Of a DNA stretch of 64,000 bases, positions 9,579 through 19,006 are shown piece after piece. Under the pieces are notes generated by a model that was not told the DNA's origin, made no database searches, and worked only from the letters and a program-made list of their open reading frames with translations. Origin of the DNA: Paracoccaceae bacterium (lineage in GTDB: Bacteria > Pseudomonadota > Alphaproteobacteria > Rhodobacterales > Rhodobacteraceae); NCBI GenBank assembly GCA_012103375.1, contig WLWX01000001.1:2146492-2210491 (forward strand). The letters run 5' to 3'. The position numbers and the translations under genes were made by a program. Position 1 is the stretch's first letter. Each line of letters opens with the position of its first letter.

Positions 9579-9772
9579 TGGGGGCCTCGCTTCGTCGGAG
9601 CGCGATTTTCGCGGCGACTTTGGCGACGGGCGTGGATGGCTGCAAGTGCGAAAATCAACGGCGCATGCATTCGTTTGTGGCGCCAGATCGTCGGGCGATC
9701 ATCTGCGATGCGTCGACGCAGGCAGGGCCCGCATTGGGCGCAAAACAACGACGCTGGATTTGGGCGTTACGC

Positions 9773-10996
9773 CTAACTCGCAGGGGTCGTTCCTGCGGGC
9801 CGGGCGCCGCGATTGATGAAGACCACGGCGCAGATCGCGATCAATACAAGTGACAGAACAAACGGTGCGCCGGGCAAATAGGGCGAGGCACCTTCGGCCG
9901 CGAAAAGATAGAACGTCTGGGTCATCAGCACCGGTGAAATGATCACCGCCAATGCGCCCGCACTGGTCAGCAGGCCCTGCAACTCTCCCTGGCTGTCGTC
10001 GGGCACACGGCGCGACATGATACCTTGCAGCGCCGGTATGGTCATCGCGCCAAGGGCCGTCAGCGGCGTCAGCATCAACGCCACCGCGCCGCTGGTCACA
10101 AGCGACATGGCCAGGAACCCGGCGCCATTCAGGGCCAGACCGATGATGACAGTCTTACGCTCTCCGAACTTCGCCAGAACGGGGCGGATCAGCACGCCCT
10201 GAACCAGCGCGATCGACACACCGAACGCGGCGAGTGAGGCGCCGATCATGCCAGGTTCCCATCCGAAACGTTCTTCCGTGAAATAGGCCCAGATCGCCGG
10301 ATATACGAAGAACGCGACCTGATAGATGAAGAACATGACCGTCAGCCGTCCGATCCCGGGCAATGCGCCCAGATGGCGGAACGCGCCGAACGGATTGGCG
10401 CGTCGCATCTCAAACGGGCGGCGGATGCGGTCGGTGACGGTTTCAGGCAGAACGAAATAACCGAAGACCATGTTGGTCGCGGCCAGGGCTGCGGCGGCAT
10501 AGAAGGGCGCGCGGGTTCCGAACTCTCCCAACACACCGCCGATCAGCGGGCCAAGCACGAATCCGATCCCAAACGCAGCACCAACAAGGCCAAAGCGGGC
10601 CGCCTTTTCTTCGGGTCCAGAGATGTCGGCGATATAGGCGTTGGCGGTCGATTGTGTTGCCGCCGTGATCCCGCCAACAAGCCGTCCGGCCAGCAACAGC
10701 TAGATTGTTCCCGCTACCGCCATCACCAGATAATCCAGCGCCATAACGCCAAGCGCGATCAGCAGCACCGGCCTGCGCCCGAACCGGTCGGACAGATTGC
10801 CGACCAGCGGACCGAAAAGGAACTGCATCACGGCGAAAGCCGTCGCCAACAGGCCGCCCCAAAGCGCCGCCTCGGCCAGGCTGCCACCGCGCACTTCGCG
10901 GATCAGGTCCGGCATCACCGGCATGATCAGCCCGATCCCCATCGAGTCGATGACTACGGTGATCAGAATGAATATCAAGGGCAGGCGATCGCGCAT
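9773..10996 (-). pseudogene. TetA-like MFS efflux transporter with in-frame amber stop
   Basis: A single minus-strand frame encodes a 12-helix drug/H+ antiporter of the TetA type. Motif A is GPLVGNLSDRFGRRP, and VIDSMGIGLIMPVMPDL lies in helix 1. It is cut by TAG at 10700-10702. The sequence before the stop ends LVMAVAGTI and resumes LLLAGRLVGGITAATQS with no shift of frame. Homologues I remember carry Trp at this place, so a TGG to TAG change explains it. The result is a 98-residue stub and an untranslated remainder of about 308 codons. A base-calling error or suppressor read-through would be alternatives. Confidence 0.88.
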
Positions 10997-11106
10997 TGGT
11001 CTGACCTAGGCGGTCGCGCGGCATTTGTGAAGGGTGGCGCGGGGTTGATTTTTCGTCGAAAAATCATGCCTCCGGCGGGAGTGTTTGTGACAAGAGGAGG
11101 GTGTTT

Positions 11107-12426
11107 TCAGAACTTGCCTGCGCGCGCGGCGAAGGCGCGCGCCTGATCCGGGGCAGTGCCAAGCTGTGCTTGGGTGTCCGGCAGGGCGGTGCCGGGATGC
11201 GCGGCGGCGACCAACTCGGGCAGGGGGGTGCCAGATGCGCGCGCAGCAGCCGCAAGGCGCTTGATCTCGGCTTGTGCCTTTGGGCGGGACAGGGTGGTGG
11301 CAAGCGCGAAAGACAGCGCCTCGGCGTGGATCAGACCAAGCCCATCGTCGAGGTTCGCGGCCATCGCATCCACATCAGGCGCGATTGTATCGGCGAGGGA
11401 TTGTGCAACCGCCAGCGCTTTGGTCGTCGTCAGGATCAATTGCGGCAGCAACAGCCACTCGGTCAGCCACGCACCACCGTCGCGCTGCTGACGATGCACC
11501 AGCGCGCCCTGCAGCCCGCTGTTCAGCGCATTGGCCGCATTCGCCAATGCGACCAGAACCGAAGGCGCCACCGGGTTCTGTTTTTGCGGCATCGTGGACG
11601 AACTGCCGGTCGCGCCGAGGCTGACCTCGGCAATGCCGGATTGCGACAGCAGGGTCAGGTCCTCACCCATCTTGCCCAGACTGCCGGTAACCAGCGTGCA
11701 CCATCCAGCGAGTTCGCCGATGTGATCGCGGGTGGCATGGTGGGAGGCTTCTGTGTCCGACAGGTCTAGCGCCCTGGCCATCGCGGCCCGTACCTTTGGA
11801 CCATCCGGCCCCATCGCCGACAGGGTTCCGGCCGCCCCGGCAAGGGTCACATGCAACAGGCGCGGGCGCAGGTCAGACAGCCGCTCATGGTGTCTGAGCA
11901 ACGGTTCACCCCAACCTGCGACCACAGCACCAAAGGACGTGGGCGTGGCGATCTGACCGTAGGTACGGCCCGCCATTGGCGTTTCGCTGTGGGTCTTTGC
12001 CAGTGTTCCCAACGTCTTGGCGGTCGCGATCAGACGTCCCTCGGCGATCACCAGCGCCTGACGCAGGCGCAGGGTCAGGCCGGTTTCGATGATATCCTGC
12101 GACGTCGCGCCCCAATGCACAAACTGCGCGTGATCCGGGGCCTGCATCGCGGTGCGGAACGCGTCGACCAGCGCGGGGACGGGCACGGCGCTGCGCCCGG
12201 TTTCTGCCGCCAGCGCAGCGGGGTCGATAACCACCTCCATCGCGTCGCGGTGAATCGCGGCGGCGGCAGTTTCCGGGATCATCCCCAACGCGCCCTGCGC
12301 CTTGGCCAGCGCGCCTTCGACCACCAGCATGGCACGCACCTCAGCGCTGTCGGTGAATAGTTTCGCAACCTCAGCATCGCCGAACAGCTGACGATAGATG
12401 GCGCTGTCAAGCGGGCTGGCGGGCAT
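11107..12426 (-). CDS. pcaB: 3-carboxy-cis,cis-muconate cycloisomerase
   Basis: This 439-residue member of the fumarase/aspartase superfamily has the signature GSSTMPQKQNPVAPS and the conserved HWGATSQDIIETG. It converts beta-carboxymuconate to gamma-carboxymuconolactone in the protocatechuate branch of the beta-ketoadipate pathway. The ATG at 12426 overlaps the stop of the BKACE gene by one base (TGATG), which indicates translational coupling. An extended start at 12498 would overlap that gene heavily and is rejected. It is the last gene of the pca operon. The bacterial enzyme is distinct from the eukaryotic propeller-type enzyme. Confidence 0.93.
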   Translation of the reverse strand: MPASPLDSAIYRQLFGDAEVAKLFTDSAEVRAMLVVEGALAKAQGALGMIPETAAAAIHRDAMEVVIDPAALAAETGRSAVPVPALVDAFRTAMQAPDHAQFVHWGATSQDIIETGLTLRLRQALVIAEGRLIATAKTLGTLAKTHSETPMAGRTYGQIATPTSFGAVVAGWGEPLLRHHERLSDLRPRLLHVTLAGAAGTLSAMGPDGPKVRAAMARALDLSDTEASHHATRDHIGELAGWCTLVTGSLGKMGEDLTLLSQSGIAEVSLGATGSSSTMPQKQNPVAPSVLVALANAANALNSGLQGALVHRQQRDGGAWLTEWLLLPQLILTTTKALAVAQSLADTIAPDVDAMAANLDDGLGLIHAEALSFALATTLSRPKAQAEIKRLAAAARASGTPLPELVAAAHPGTALPDTQAQLGTAPDQARAFAARAGKF

Positions 12427-13256
12427 CAGGCGGCCCTGAGCCCCAGGATCCTGCGCGCCTGTTCTGGGGTGGCAACGGGTCGGTTGTGTTTGGCGCAAAG
12501 ATCGGCGGTCCGCCGGACCAGTGCGGCGTTAGACGGGGCCAGAGTGGTGCGGTCCAGCTTGATGTTATCCTCAAGCCCGGTGCGGGTGTGGCCGCCCGCC
12601 TCGATACACCATTGGTTCAGCAGGATCTGCCCGGGGCCGATTCCGGCGGCGCACCACTGGGCGTCCGGGGCCAGGCGCTTTACGGTTTTCACGTAGAAAT
12701 CGAAGGTCTCCCGATCCACGGGCATGGCATTTTTCACGCCCATGACGAATTGCACATAAAGCTGCCCGACCAACCGACCGTCGCCGTGCATCTTCACGGC
12801 CTGATGGATATGCGACAGATCGAAGGCCTCGATCTCGGGCAGGACATCATAGGTGCGCATTTCACTGGCCAGCCAGTCAACCAGATCGGGCGGGTTTTCG
12901 TAGACCCGCGTCGGGAAGTTGTTTGAACCGACGGTCAAGCTGGCCATGTCTGGACGCAGAGGCAGCATCCCGCCCCGTTCCCTGCCCGCGCCCGAGCGTC
13001 CGCCGGTGGACAGCTGAACAATCATGCCGGGGCAGGCATCTTCGATGCCGCGTTTCAAGGCGGCGAATTTTTCGGGGTCTGATGTGGTGGTGCCATCGTC
13101 GTTGCGCACGTGACAATGGGCGATTGAGGCGCCCGATTCGAATGCTTCGCGGGTGCTGGCGATCTGTTCGGCAATTGTGATCGGCACGGCCGGGTTGTCG
13201 GATTTCTGCGGGACCGACCCGGTGATGGCGACGCAGATGATGCAGGGGGTGGTCAT
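12426..13256 (-). CDS. Beta-keto acid cleavage enzyme (BKACE, DUF849)
   Basis: The 276-residue TIM-barrel protein has the zinc-site motif AHCHVRN (H47 and H49) and the family landmarks SLTVGSNNFPTR and GIGPGQ. BKACE proteins use acetyl-CoA to split a beta-keto acid into acetoacetate and a CoA thioester. Lying between pcaG and pcaB, it could act on 3-oxoadipate, giving succinyl-CoA and acetoacetate and so replacing pcaIJ and pcaF. That substrate is an inference from context. No pcaI, pcaJ or pcaF is visible in the window. The ribosome site and coupling follow the pca operon pattern, and the stop overlaps the pcaB start. Confidence 0.88.
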   Translation of the reverse strand: MTTPCIICVAITGSVPQKSDNPAVPITIAEQIASTREAFESGASIAHCHVRNDDGTTTSDPEKFAALKRGIEDACPGMIVQLSTGGRSGAGRERGGMLPLRPDMASLTVGSNNFPTRVYENPPDLVDWLASEMRTYDVLPEIEAFDLSHIHQAVKMHGDGRLVGQLYVQFVMGVKNAMPVDRETFDFYVKTVKRLAPDAQWCAAGIGPGQILLNQWCIEAGGHTRTGLEDNIKLDRTTLAPSNAALVRRTADLCAKHNRPVATPEQARRILGLRAA

Positions 13257-13270
13257 GGGGCGGCCCTTGT

Positions 13271-13878
13271 TCAGAGGTCGAAAAAGATTGTTTCGCGATC
13301 GCCTTGCAGGCGAATATTGAAGCGATAGGTTGACGCATCCACCTGCTCGGCGATCAGCGTCGGAATCCGGCTTTGATGTTCGATTCGTGACAGGACCGGA
13401 TCGGCAGAGTTATCCTGATCCGGGAAGTACATCCGGGTCTGAAGCCCCAAATTGACCCCCCTTGCAGCGATCCAGAATGTGATGTGCGGCGATTGCATCC
13501 GGCCATCCGGGAAGGGCACAGCGCCCGGCATGACGGTGTCAAAGCGCCACTCCCCGGTCGCGTAATCACCCGCTGCGCGGCCCCAGCCGGCGAAATTCCT
13601 GTCAGCCGTGCCACGTGTTTCTGACGGGCTGTTGTACAGGCCCGCAGCATCCGCCTGCCAGACCTCGACCAACGCATCCTTCAACGGCGTGCCGGTTCCG
13701 TCGAAAATGGTGCCGGTGATGGTGATCCGCTGACCGTCTGTCTGGTCATTGACCATCCTTGCGCCAAGATCTTCCGAATAGATGCCTTTGATCCCGCAGA
13801 AATTGGGCACGCAGCCAATGTGGACATAGGGCCCTGCGGTCTGGCTGGGGCTTTCGTGCAGCCGATCAATCCGGGTCA

Positions 13879-13879
<1 letters not shown>
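13271..13879 (-). CDS. pcaG: Protocatechuate 3,4-dioxygenase alpha subunit
   Basis: The 202-residue subunit of the intradiol ring-cleavage enzyme opens SPSQTAGPYVHIG and has the intradiol fold segment LVEVWQADAAGLYN. The alpha subunit lacks the iron ligands carried by PcaH but lines the active site. The ATG at 13879 overlaps the pcaH stop by one base (TGATG). A longer frame starting at 14044 would run inside pcaH and is rejected. Followed after 14 bp by the BKACE gene. Confidence 0.95.
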
Positions 13880-14985
<1,106 letters not shown>

Positions 14986-14993
<8 letters not shown>

Positions 14994-15774
14994 TGGCAGT
15001 CTCGACAATGAAATCCGACACCACTCGGGCAAATTCGTCTGGCGCTTCGACACAAGGCAGGTGGCCTGCACCGCGGATCAGGTGGAACCTCGATCCCGGC
15101 ACCAGGGCCGCTGTTTCACGCACAAGATCGGGCGGCGTCGAACCATCTTCGGATCCGGCAATCGCAAGGGTCGGCAGCGTCAGCGCGGCGGTGGTGTTCA
15201 TGAAATCCGTATGGCTGATCGCGGCAGAAACGCCCATATAGCCCTCGTCCAGTTGGCGTTCCAACATGGCCTGCCAGTCGGCACGCTCGGCTGTTTCCAG
15301 AAACGCCTTTGCGAACCAGCGCTCCATGATCGTATCGGCCAGCGCGGCAATTCCGCCTGCCTTCACAGCCGCAATCCGTTCATCCCACATCGCCCGCGTG
15401 CCAATCTTGGCGGCAGTGTTCGAGATTACCATCTGCGCGACAATATCGGGCCGTTTCACCGCCAGACCCTGCGCGATCAGCCCGCCGACACTCAGCCCGA
15501 CAAACACGCAATCGCGCACGCCCAGATGATCCGCCAGGCGTTCCGCATCGCTGACCAGTTGCCCCATGTGATAGGGGGCGGCGGGCGCATCACTCAGCCC
15601 GTGGCCGCGTTTGTCATAGCGGATCAGGCGCAAGCCGTCGGGAAGCATCGGCACGATTTTGTCCCACAGCCTGAGGTCCGTCCCCAGAGAGTTGGAGAAC
15701 ATCACCGCCCGCCCATCCGGGTCGCCATCCTCGCGATAGTGTACGTTAAGGTCGTCCAGCCGGATCATCTGCAT
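14986..15774 (-). CDS. pcaD: 3-oxoadipate enol-lactonase
   Basis: The 262-residue alpha/beta hydrolase has nucleophile motif GLSVGG and catalytic histidine in RGAGHLPC. RYDKRGHGLSDAP and MFSNSLGTDLRLWD are typical PcaD segments. It hydrolyses the enol-lactone to 3-oxoadipate. The ATG coincides with the last base of the pobA stop (one-base overlap). It stands second in the operon after pobA. Intact. Confidence 0.94.
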
Positions 15775-16940
15775 CAGAAGGGCAATCCCACGTATTGTTC
15801 GGCCAGAACGGTTTGTGCTGCGGCCGAGGTTTCCAGATACGCCAGCTCACTGTCCTGAATGCGTTGGTCAAAGTCATTCTGGTCCGGGAAGCGGTGCAAT
15901 GTCGAGGTTATCCACCAGCTAAAGCGGATCGCCTTCCACACACGGTCCAGCGCGCGGGCCGAATATCCGTCGATCCCGGCATCGTCGCCGTCGAAATGTG
16001 CCACAAGCGCGTCATGCAGATAGACCACATCGCTGACCGCCAGGTTGAGCCCCTTCGCCCCGGTCGGCGGCACGATATGCGCCGCGTCCCCGGCCAGGCA
16101 CAATCGACCCCAGCGCATCGGCTCGGCCACGAAACTGCGCAGCGGAGCGAAGGATTTTTCAACGGATGCACCCGTGACAATCGCGTCCGACACCTTGTCG
16201 GGCAAACGGCGACGAAGCTCGTCCCAGAAGGCATCGTCAGTCCAGTTTTCCGCCGCATCGTCTGCTGGAACCTGCACGTAATAGCGGCTGAGGTTTGCGT
16301 TCCTGAGTGAGCACAGCGCAAAGCCTCGGGGGTGGTTTGCATAGACGATCTCTCGGCTGACGGGTGGAGTTTCGGACAGCACGCCCAGCCAGCCGAACGG
16401 ATAGACACGCTCGAACGTTTTCAGGGTGTCGGCGGGGATGCAGCTTCGGCTGACGCCGTGGAAGCCATCGCAACCGATCACCCAGTCGCAATCAATCCGG
16501 CAAGTGCTGCCGTCTTTGGAATAGGTCACATAAGGCGCGCCCGTATCCAGATCGTGGGGCTGAACGCCTGCTGCTTCGTCGATCACGACGCCTGCCATGG
16601 CATCGCGCGCGGCGTATAAGTCGGCTGTGATCTCGGTCTGGCCATAGATCATCATGCGCTTTCCGGTCAGCGCGTTGAGATCAATTCGAAAATCCCCGTG
16701 TTGAGAGGCCAGGTTCACCCCGTCATCGGCGATGCCGTCCCGGTCCATCCGCGCACCCACGCCAGCGGCCCGCAGCACCTCGACGCTGCCCCATTCCAGC
16801 AATCCGGCCCGGATGCGGCCCATGACATAGGCGCGGGATCGCGCCTCCAGCACGACAGTGTCAATGCCCGAGCGATGCAACATCTGGCTAAGCAGCAGCC
16901 CGGATGGACCGCCGCCGATAAAGCAGACCTGCGTGCGCAA
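15774..16940 (-). CDS. pobA: 4-hydroxybenzoate 3-monooxygenase
   Basis: The 388-residue group A flavoprotein monooxygenase has the FAD dinucleotide-binding loop CFIGGGPSGLLLSQML near the N-terminus. The second FAD motif is CLAGDAAHIVPPTGAKGLN, and the NAD(P)H-related DG segment is VIGCDGFHGVSR. It hydroxylates 4-hydroxybenzoate to protocatechuate, feeding PcaGH. The start is a TTG at 16940 behind a strong GGAAGGGG about 7 bases upstream. First gene of the pobA-pcaDCHG-BKACE-pcaB run. No pobR or pcaQ regulator is seen beside it. The 49-bp gap to the upstream dehydratase may hold a promoter or be read through. Confidence 0.95.
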   Translation of the reverse strand: MRTQVCFIGGGPSGLLLSQMLHRSGIDTVVLEARSRAYVMGRIRAGLLEWGSVEVLRAAGVGARMDRDGIADDGVNLASQHGDFRIDLNALTGKRMMIYGQTEITADLYAARDAMAGVVIDEAAGVQPHDLDTGAPYVTYSKDGSTCRIDCDWVIGCDGFHGVSRSCIPADTLKTFERVYPFGWLGVLSETPPVSREIVYANHPRGFALCSLRNANLSRYYVQVPADDAAENWTDDAFWDELRRRLPDKVSDAIVTGASVEKSFAPLRSFVAEPMRWGRLCLAGDAAHIVPPTGAKGLNLAVSDVVYLHDALVAHFDGDDAGIDGYSARALDRVWKAIRFSWWITSTLHRFPDQNDFDQRIQDSELAYLETSAAAQTVLAEQYVGLPF

Positions 16941-16989
16941 TGGATGCCCCTTCCTTTTTGCGCAGAATTGCGCGCCCGCGGGGGGGCTG

Positions 16990-17964
16990 TCAAACGCCCA
17001 GACGGCTCAGCGCATCGCCAAACAGGCCCGGATCGACGTTGCCGCCGCTGGCCACGACGATCACCGCGTCGCCCTCGACCGTATTGGGATGATACAGCGC
17101 CGCCGCCAGTGCCACGGCGCCGCCGGGTTCCAGCACGATTTTCAGGCGCAGGAAGGCATCAGCCATGGCGCGCAGGCAGTCTTTGTCGGGCACGGCGATG
17201 CCCGGCCCGCACAGACGATTCATGATCGGGAACGTGATCTGCCCCGGCGAGGGTGTGACGATGGAATCACAGATCGAGCCTGCCTGCATCGTATTCCGCT
17301 CGATCCTGCCAGAGATCAGCGAGCGTTTCACGTCGTCGAACCCATCAGGTTCAACCGGGCGGGTCCGCAGGTTAGGCGCGTGTTCCTCAAGCGCCAGCGC
17401 AATGCCCGAGGTCAGCCCGCCACCGCCGCAACAAACCAGAACGTCGGCGTCCGCAACCCCGGCCTCGGCCGCCTGTTCGGCAATCTCCAACCCCGTGGTG
17501 CCTTGCCCGGCGATCACCTGCGGTTCGTCGAACGGTTTGATCAGCGTCAGGCCACGCTGGGCGGCCAGTTCCGCTCCGATTGCGTCACGATCACCGGTTT
17601 CGCGATCATAGAGGATAACCTCAGCCCCGTAAGCGCGGGTATTGGCAATCTTCAGGGCAGGTGCATCCTCGGGCATTATGATGACCGCGGGAGCGTCATG
17701 TTGCTTTGCCGCCAGCGCCACGCCCTGCGCGTGATTGCCCGATGAAAATGCGATGACACCCATGGCGCGCTGATCGGCATCCAATGCGGACAGCGCCGAC
17801 CACGCCCCGCGATACTTGAAGCTTCCGGTGTGTTGCAGGCATTCGGGTTTCACGAAAACCCGGCGCCCGGCGACCTCGTCCAGGAAGGCTGAGTTCAGCA
17901 ACGGCGTTCGGCGAACGTGTCCTTGGGCGCGGGCGGCGGCGGCATGGATCATCTCGATATTCAC
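16990..17964 (-). CDS. Threonine/serine dehydratase-like PLP enzyme (fold type II)
   Basis: The 324-residue protein has the PLP lysine in TGSFKYRGAW and the substrate loop SSGNHAQGVA. The phosphate-binding glycine loop is CCGGGGLTSG, and ASGGNVDP lies near the C-terminus. It matches catabolic threonine dehydratases and serine racemases without an ACT regulatory domain. The GTG start at 17964 overlaps the hydrolase stop by four bases (GTGA), so the pair is coupled. It lies directly upstream of pobA in the same direction but has no known role in aromatic breakdown. It may form ammonia and a 2-oxo acid from threonine, serine or 3-hydroxyaspartate. Confidence 0.85.
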   Translation of the reverse strand: MNIEMIHAAAARAQGHVRRTPLLNSAFLDEVAGRRVFVKPECLQHTGSFKYRGAWSALSALDADQRAMGVIAFSSGNHAQGVALAAKQHDAPAVIIMPEDAPALKIANTRAYGAEVILYDRETGDRDAIGAELAAQRGLTLIKPFDEPQVIAGQGTTGLEIAEQAAEAGVADADVLVCCGGGGLTSGIALALEEHAPNLRTRPVEPDGFDDVKRSLISGRIERNTMQAGSICDSIVTPSPGQITFPIMNRLCGPGIAVPDKDCLRAMADAFLRLKIVLEPGGAVALAAALYHPNTVEGDAVIVVASGGNVDPGLFGDALSRLGV

Positions 17965-18782
17965 GGCAGTTTGGCCCTCCAGTCGTGCAACGCGGCCAGC
18001 GCTTCGGGTTCATCCAGAAACGGCACATGGCCGCGATCGGGAACCTCGGCGAAAATCAGGTCAGGGCGGCGGGCGCGCATTTTGTCAGCAGTCGCCGCGC
18101 TGAGCAGGTTTGAGTTTGCGCCCCGGATCAGCGCCAGTGGCAACCCGCTCAGCGCATCAAACATCGGCCAAAGGTCGGACATCGGTTGGTCGCGCCCCGC
18201 TTCGACGGCGTCGCGCAGTCTGGGATCATAGGTGATATCCAACCCGTCGGCAGCCTCGACATAGTGAATGCGGACTTCGTCGGCCCAGCGGCTGTCCAGA
18301 ACCCTGTTGAACCCCGGCATCAGGTTCGCGCGCATTGCTGCGGCTTGTTCAAACGTCTTTGCGGCGGGGCGGCGGCCAAGGTAGTCGCCGATATCGGCCA
18401 GCCCTTCGGCCATCAGCTCTGGCCCGATGTCGTTCAACGCAACGCCGGTCAGCCGGGTCTTCGCCATTGCCGCCAGACCCATCGCGATCAACCCACCGCG
18501 CGAGGTTCCCAGGATCGCGGTGCGTTCAATCCCCAAATGATCCAGCAACGCCAGTGCGTCAGCAGCCTCGGTCGGGATCGTATAGGTCCTGTAGTCCGCC
18601 CAACCCGAGCGCCCGCGCCCGCGATAATCCATCGTTATCAATCTGTTGCCGGTAAGATGCGGGGCGACATAGCCGAAATCGCGCCCGTTCCGGGTCAGCC
18701 CGGCCAGGCACAGAATGGGCGGGCCTTCGCCCTGGTCGGTGAAGTGCAGGCGCGTGCCGTCCGCTGCGGTAAAATCTGGCAT
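17961..18782 (-). CDS. Alpha/beta hydrolase
   Basis: The 273-residue protein has the nucleophile elbow LGTSRGG, the segment MDYRGRGRSG after strand 4 and the catalytic histidine in PDRGHVPFLDE. DFTAADGTRLHFTDQGEG is a common opening of this esterase/lactonase group. Substrate cannot be assigned. Coupled at its end to the dehydratase gene, and at its start (TGATG) to a very short frame upstream. Confidence 0.85.
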   Translation of the reverse strand: MPDFTAADGTRLHFTDQGEGPPILCLAGLTRNGRDFGYVAPHLTGNRLITMDYRGRGRSGWADYRTYTIPTEAADALALLDHLGIERTAILGTSRGGLIAMGLAAMAKTRLTGVALNDIGPELMAEGLADIGDYLGRRPAAKTFEQAAAMRANLMPGFNRVLDSRWADEVRIHYVEAADGLDITYDPRLRDAVEAGRDQPMSDLWPMFDALSGLPLALIRGANSNLLSAATADKMRARRPDLIFAEVPDRGHVPFLDEPEALAALHDWRAKLP

Positions 18783-18901
18783 CAGAACGCCGCCTCGGGT
18801 TCACTGACACGGATACCCGGATTAAGAAGTCCGCCGATCTGCAACCGCATGTCGGGTAGGGCATTCGGGCAATTGTACAGGATCGCAAGGGCGATGGGCA
18901 A
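18782..18901 (-). CDS. Possible 39-residue ORF or gene remnant
   Basis: On the minus strand a TTG-initiated frame reads PIALAILYNCPNALPDMR and ends VSEPEAAF, with its stop overlapping the hydrolase ATG (TGATG). The frame is open only a few codons further upstream. The one-base coupling and protein-like composition suggest a real short gene or the tail of a decayed one. I do not recognise it. Confidence 0.3.
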   Translation of the reverse strand: MPIALAILYNCPNALPDMRLQIGGLLNPGIRVSEPEAAF

Positions 18902-19006
18902 AGCGACGCTCCGACACGGGATTCATCGTGACGGTCGCACAGGCGCAGGATGCGGGAAAGGGGCAATGACGCTGCCCGCCCGACAGCCGCCAGTGCGCTC
19001 AGCAGG

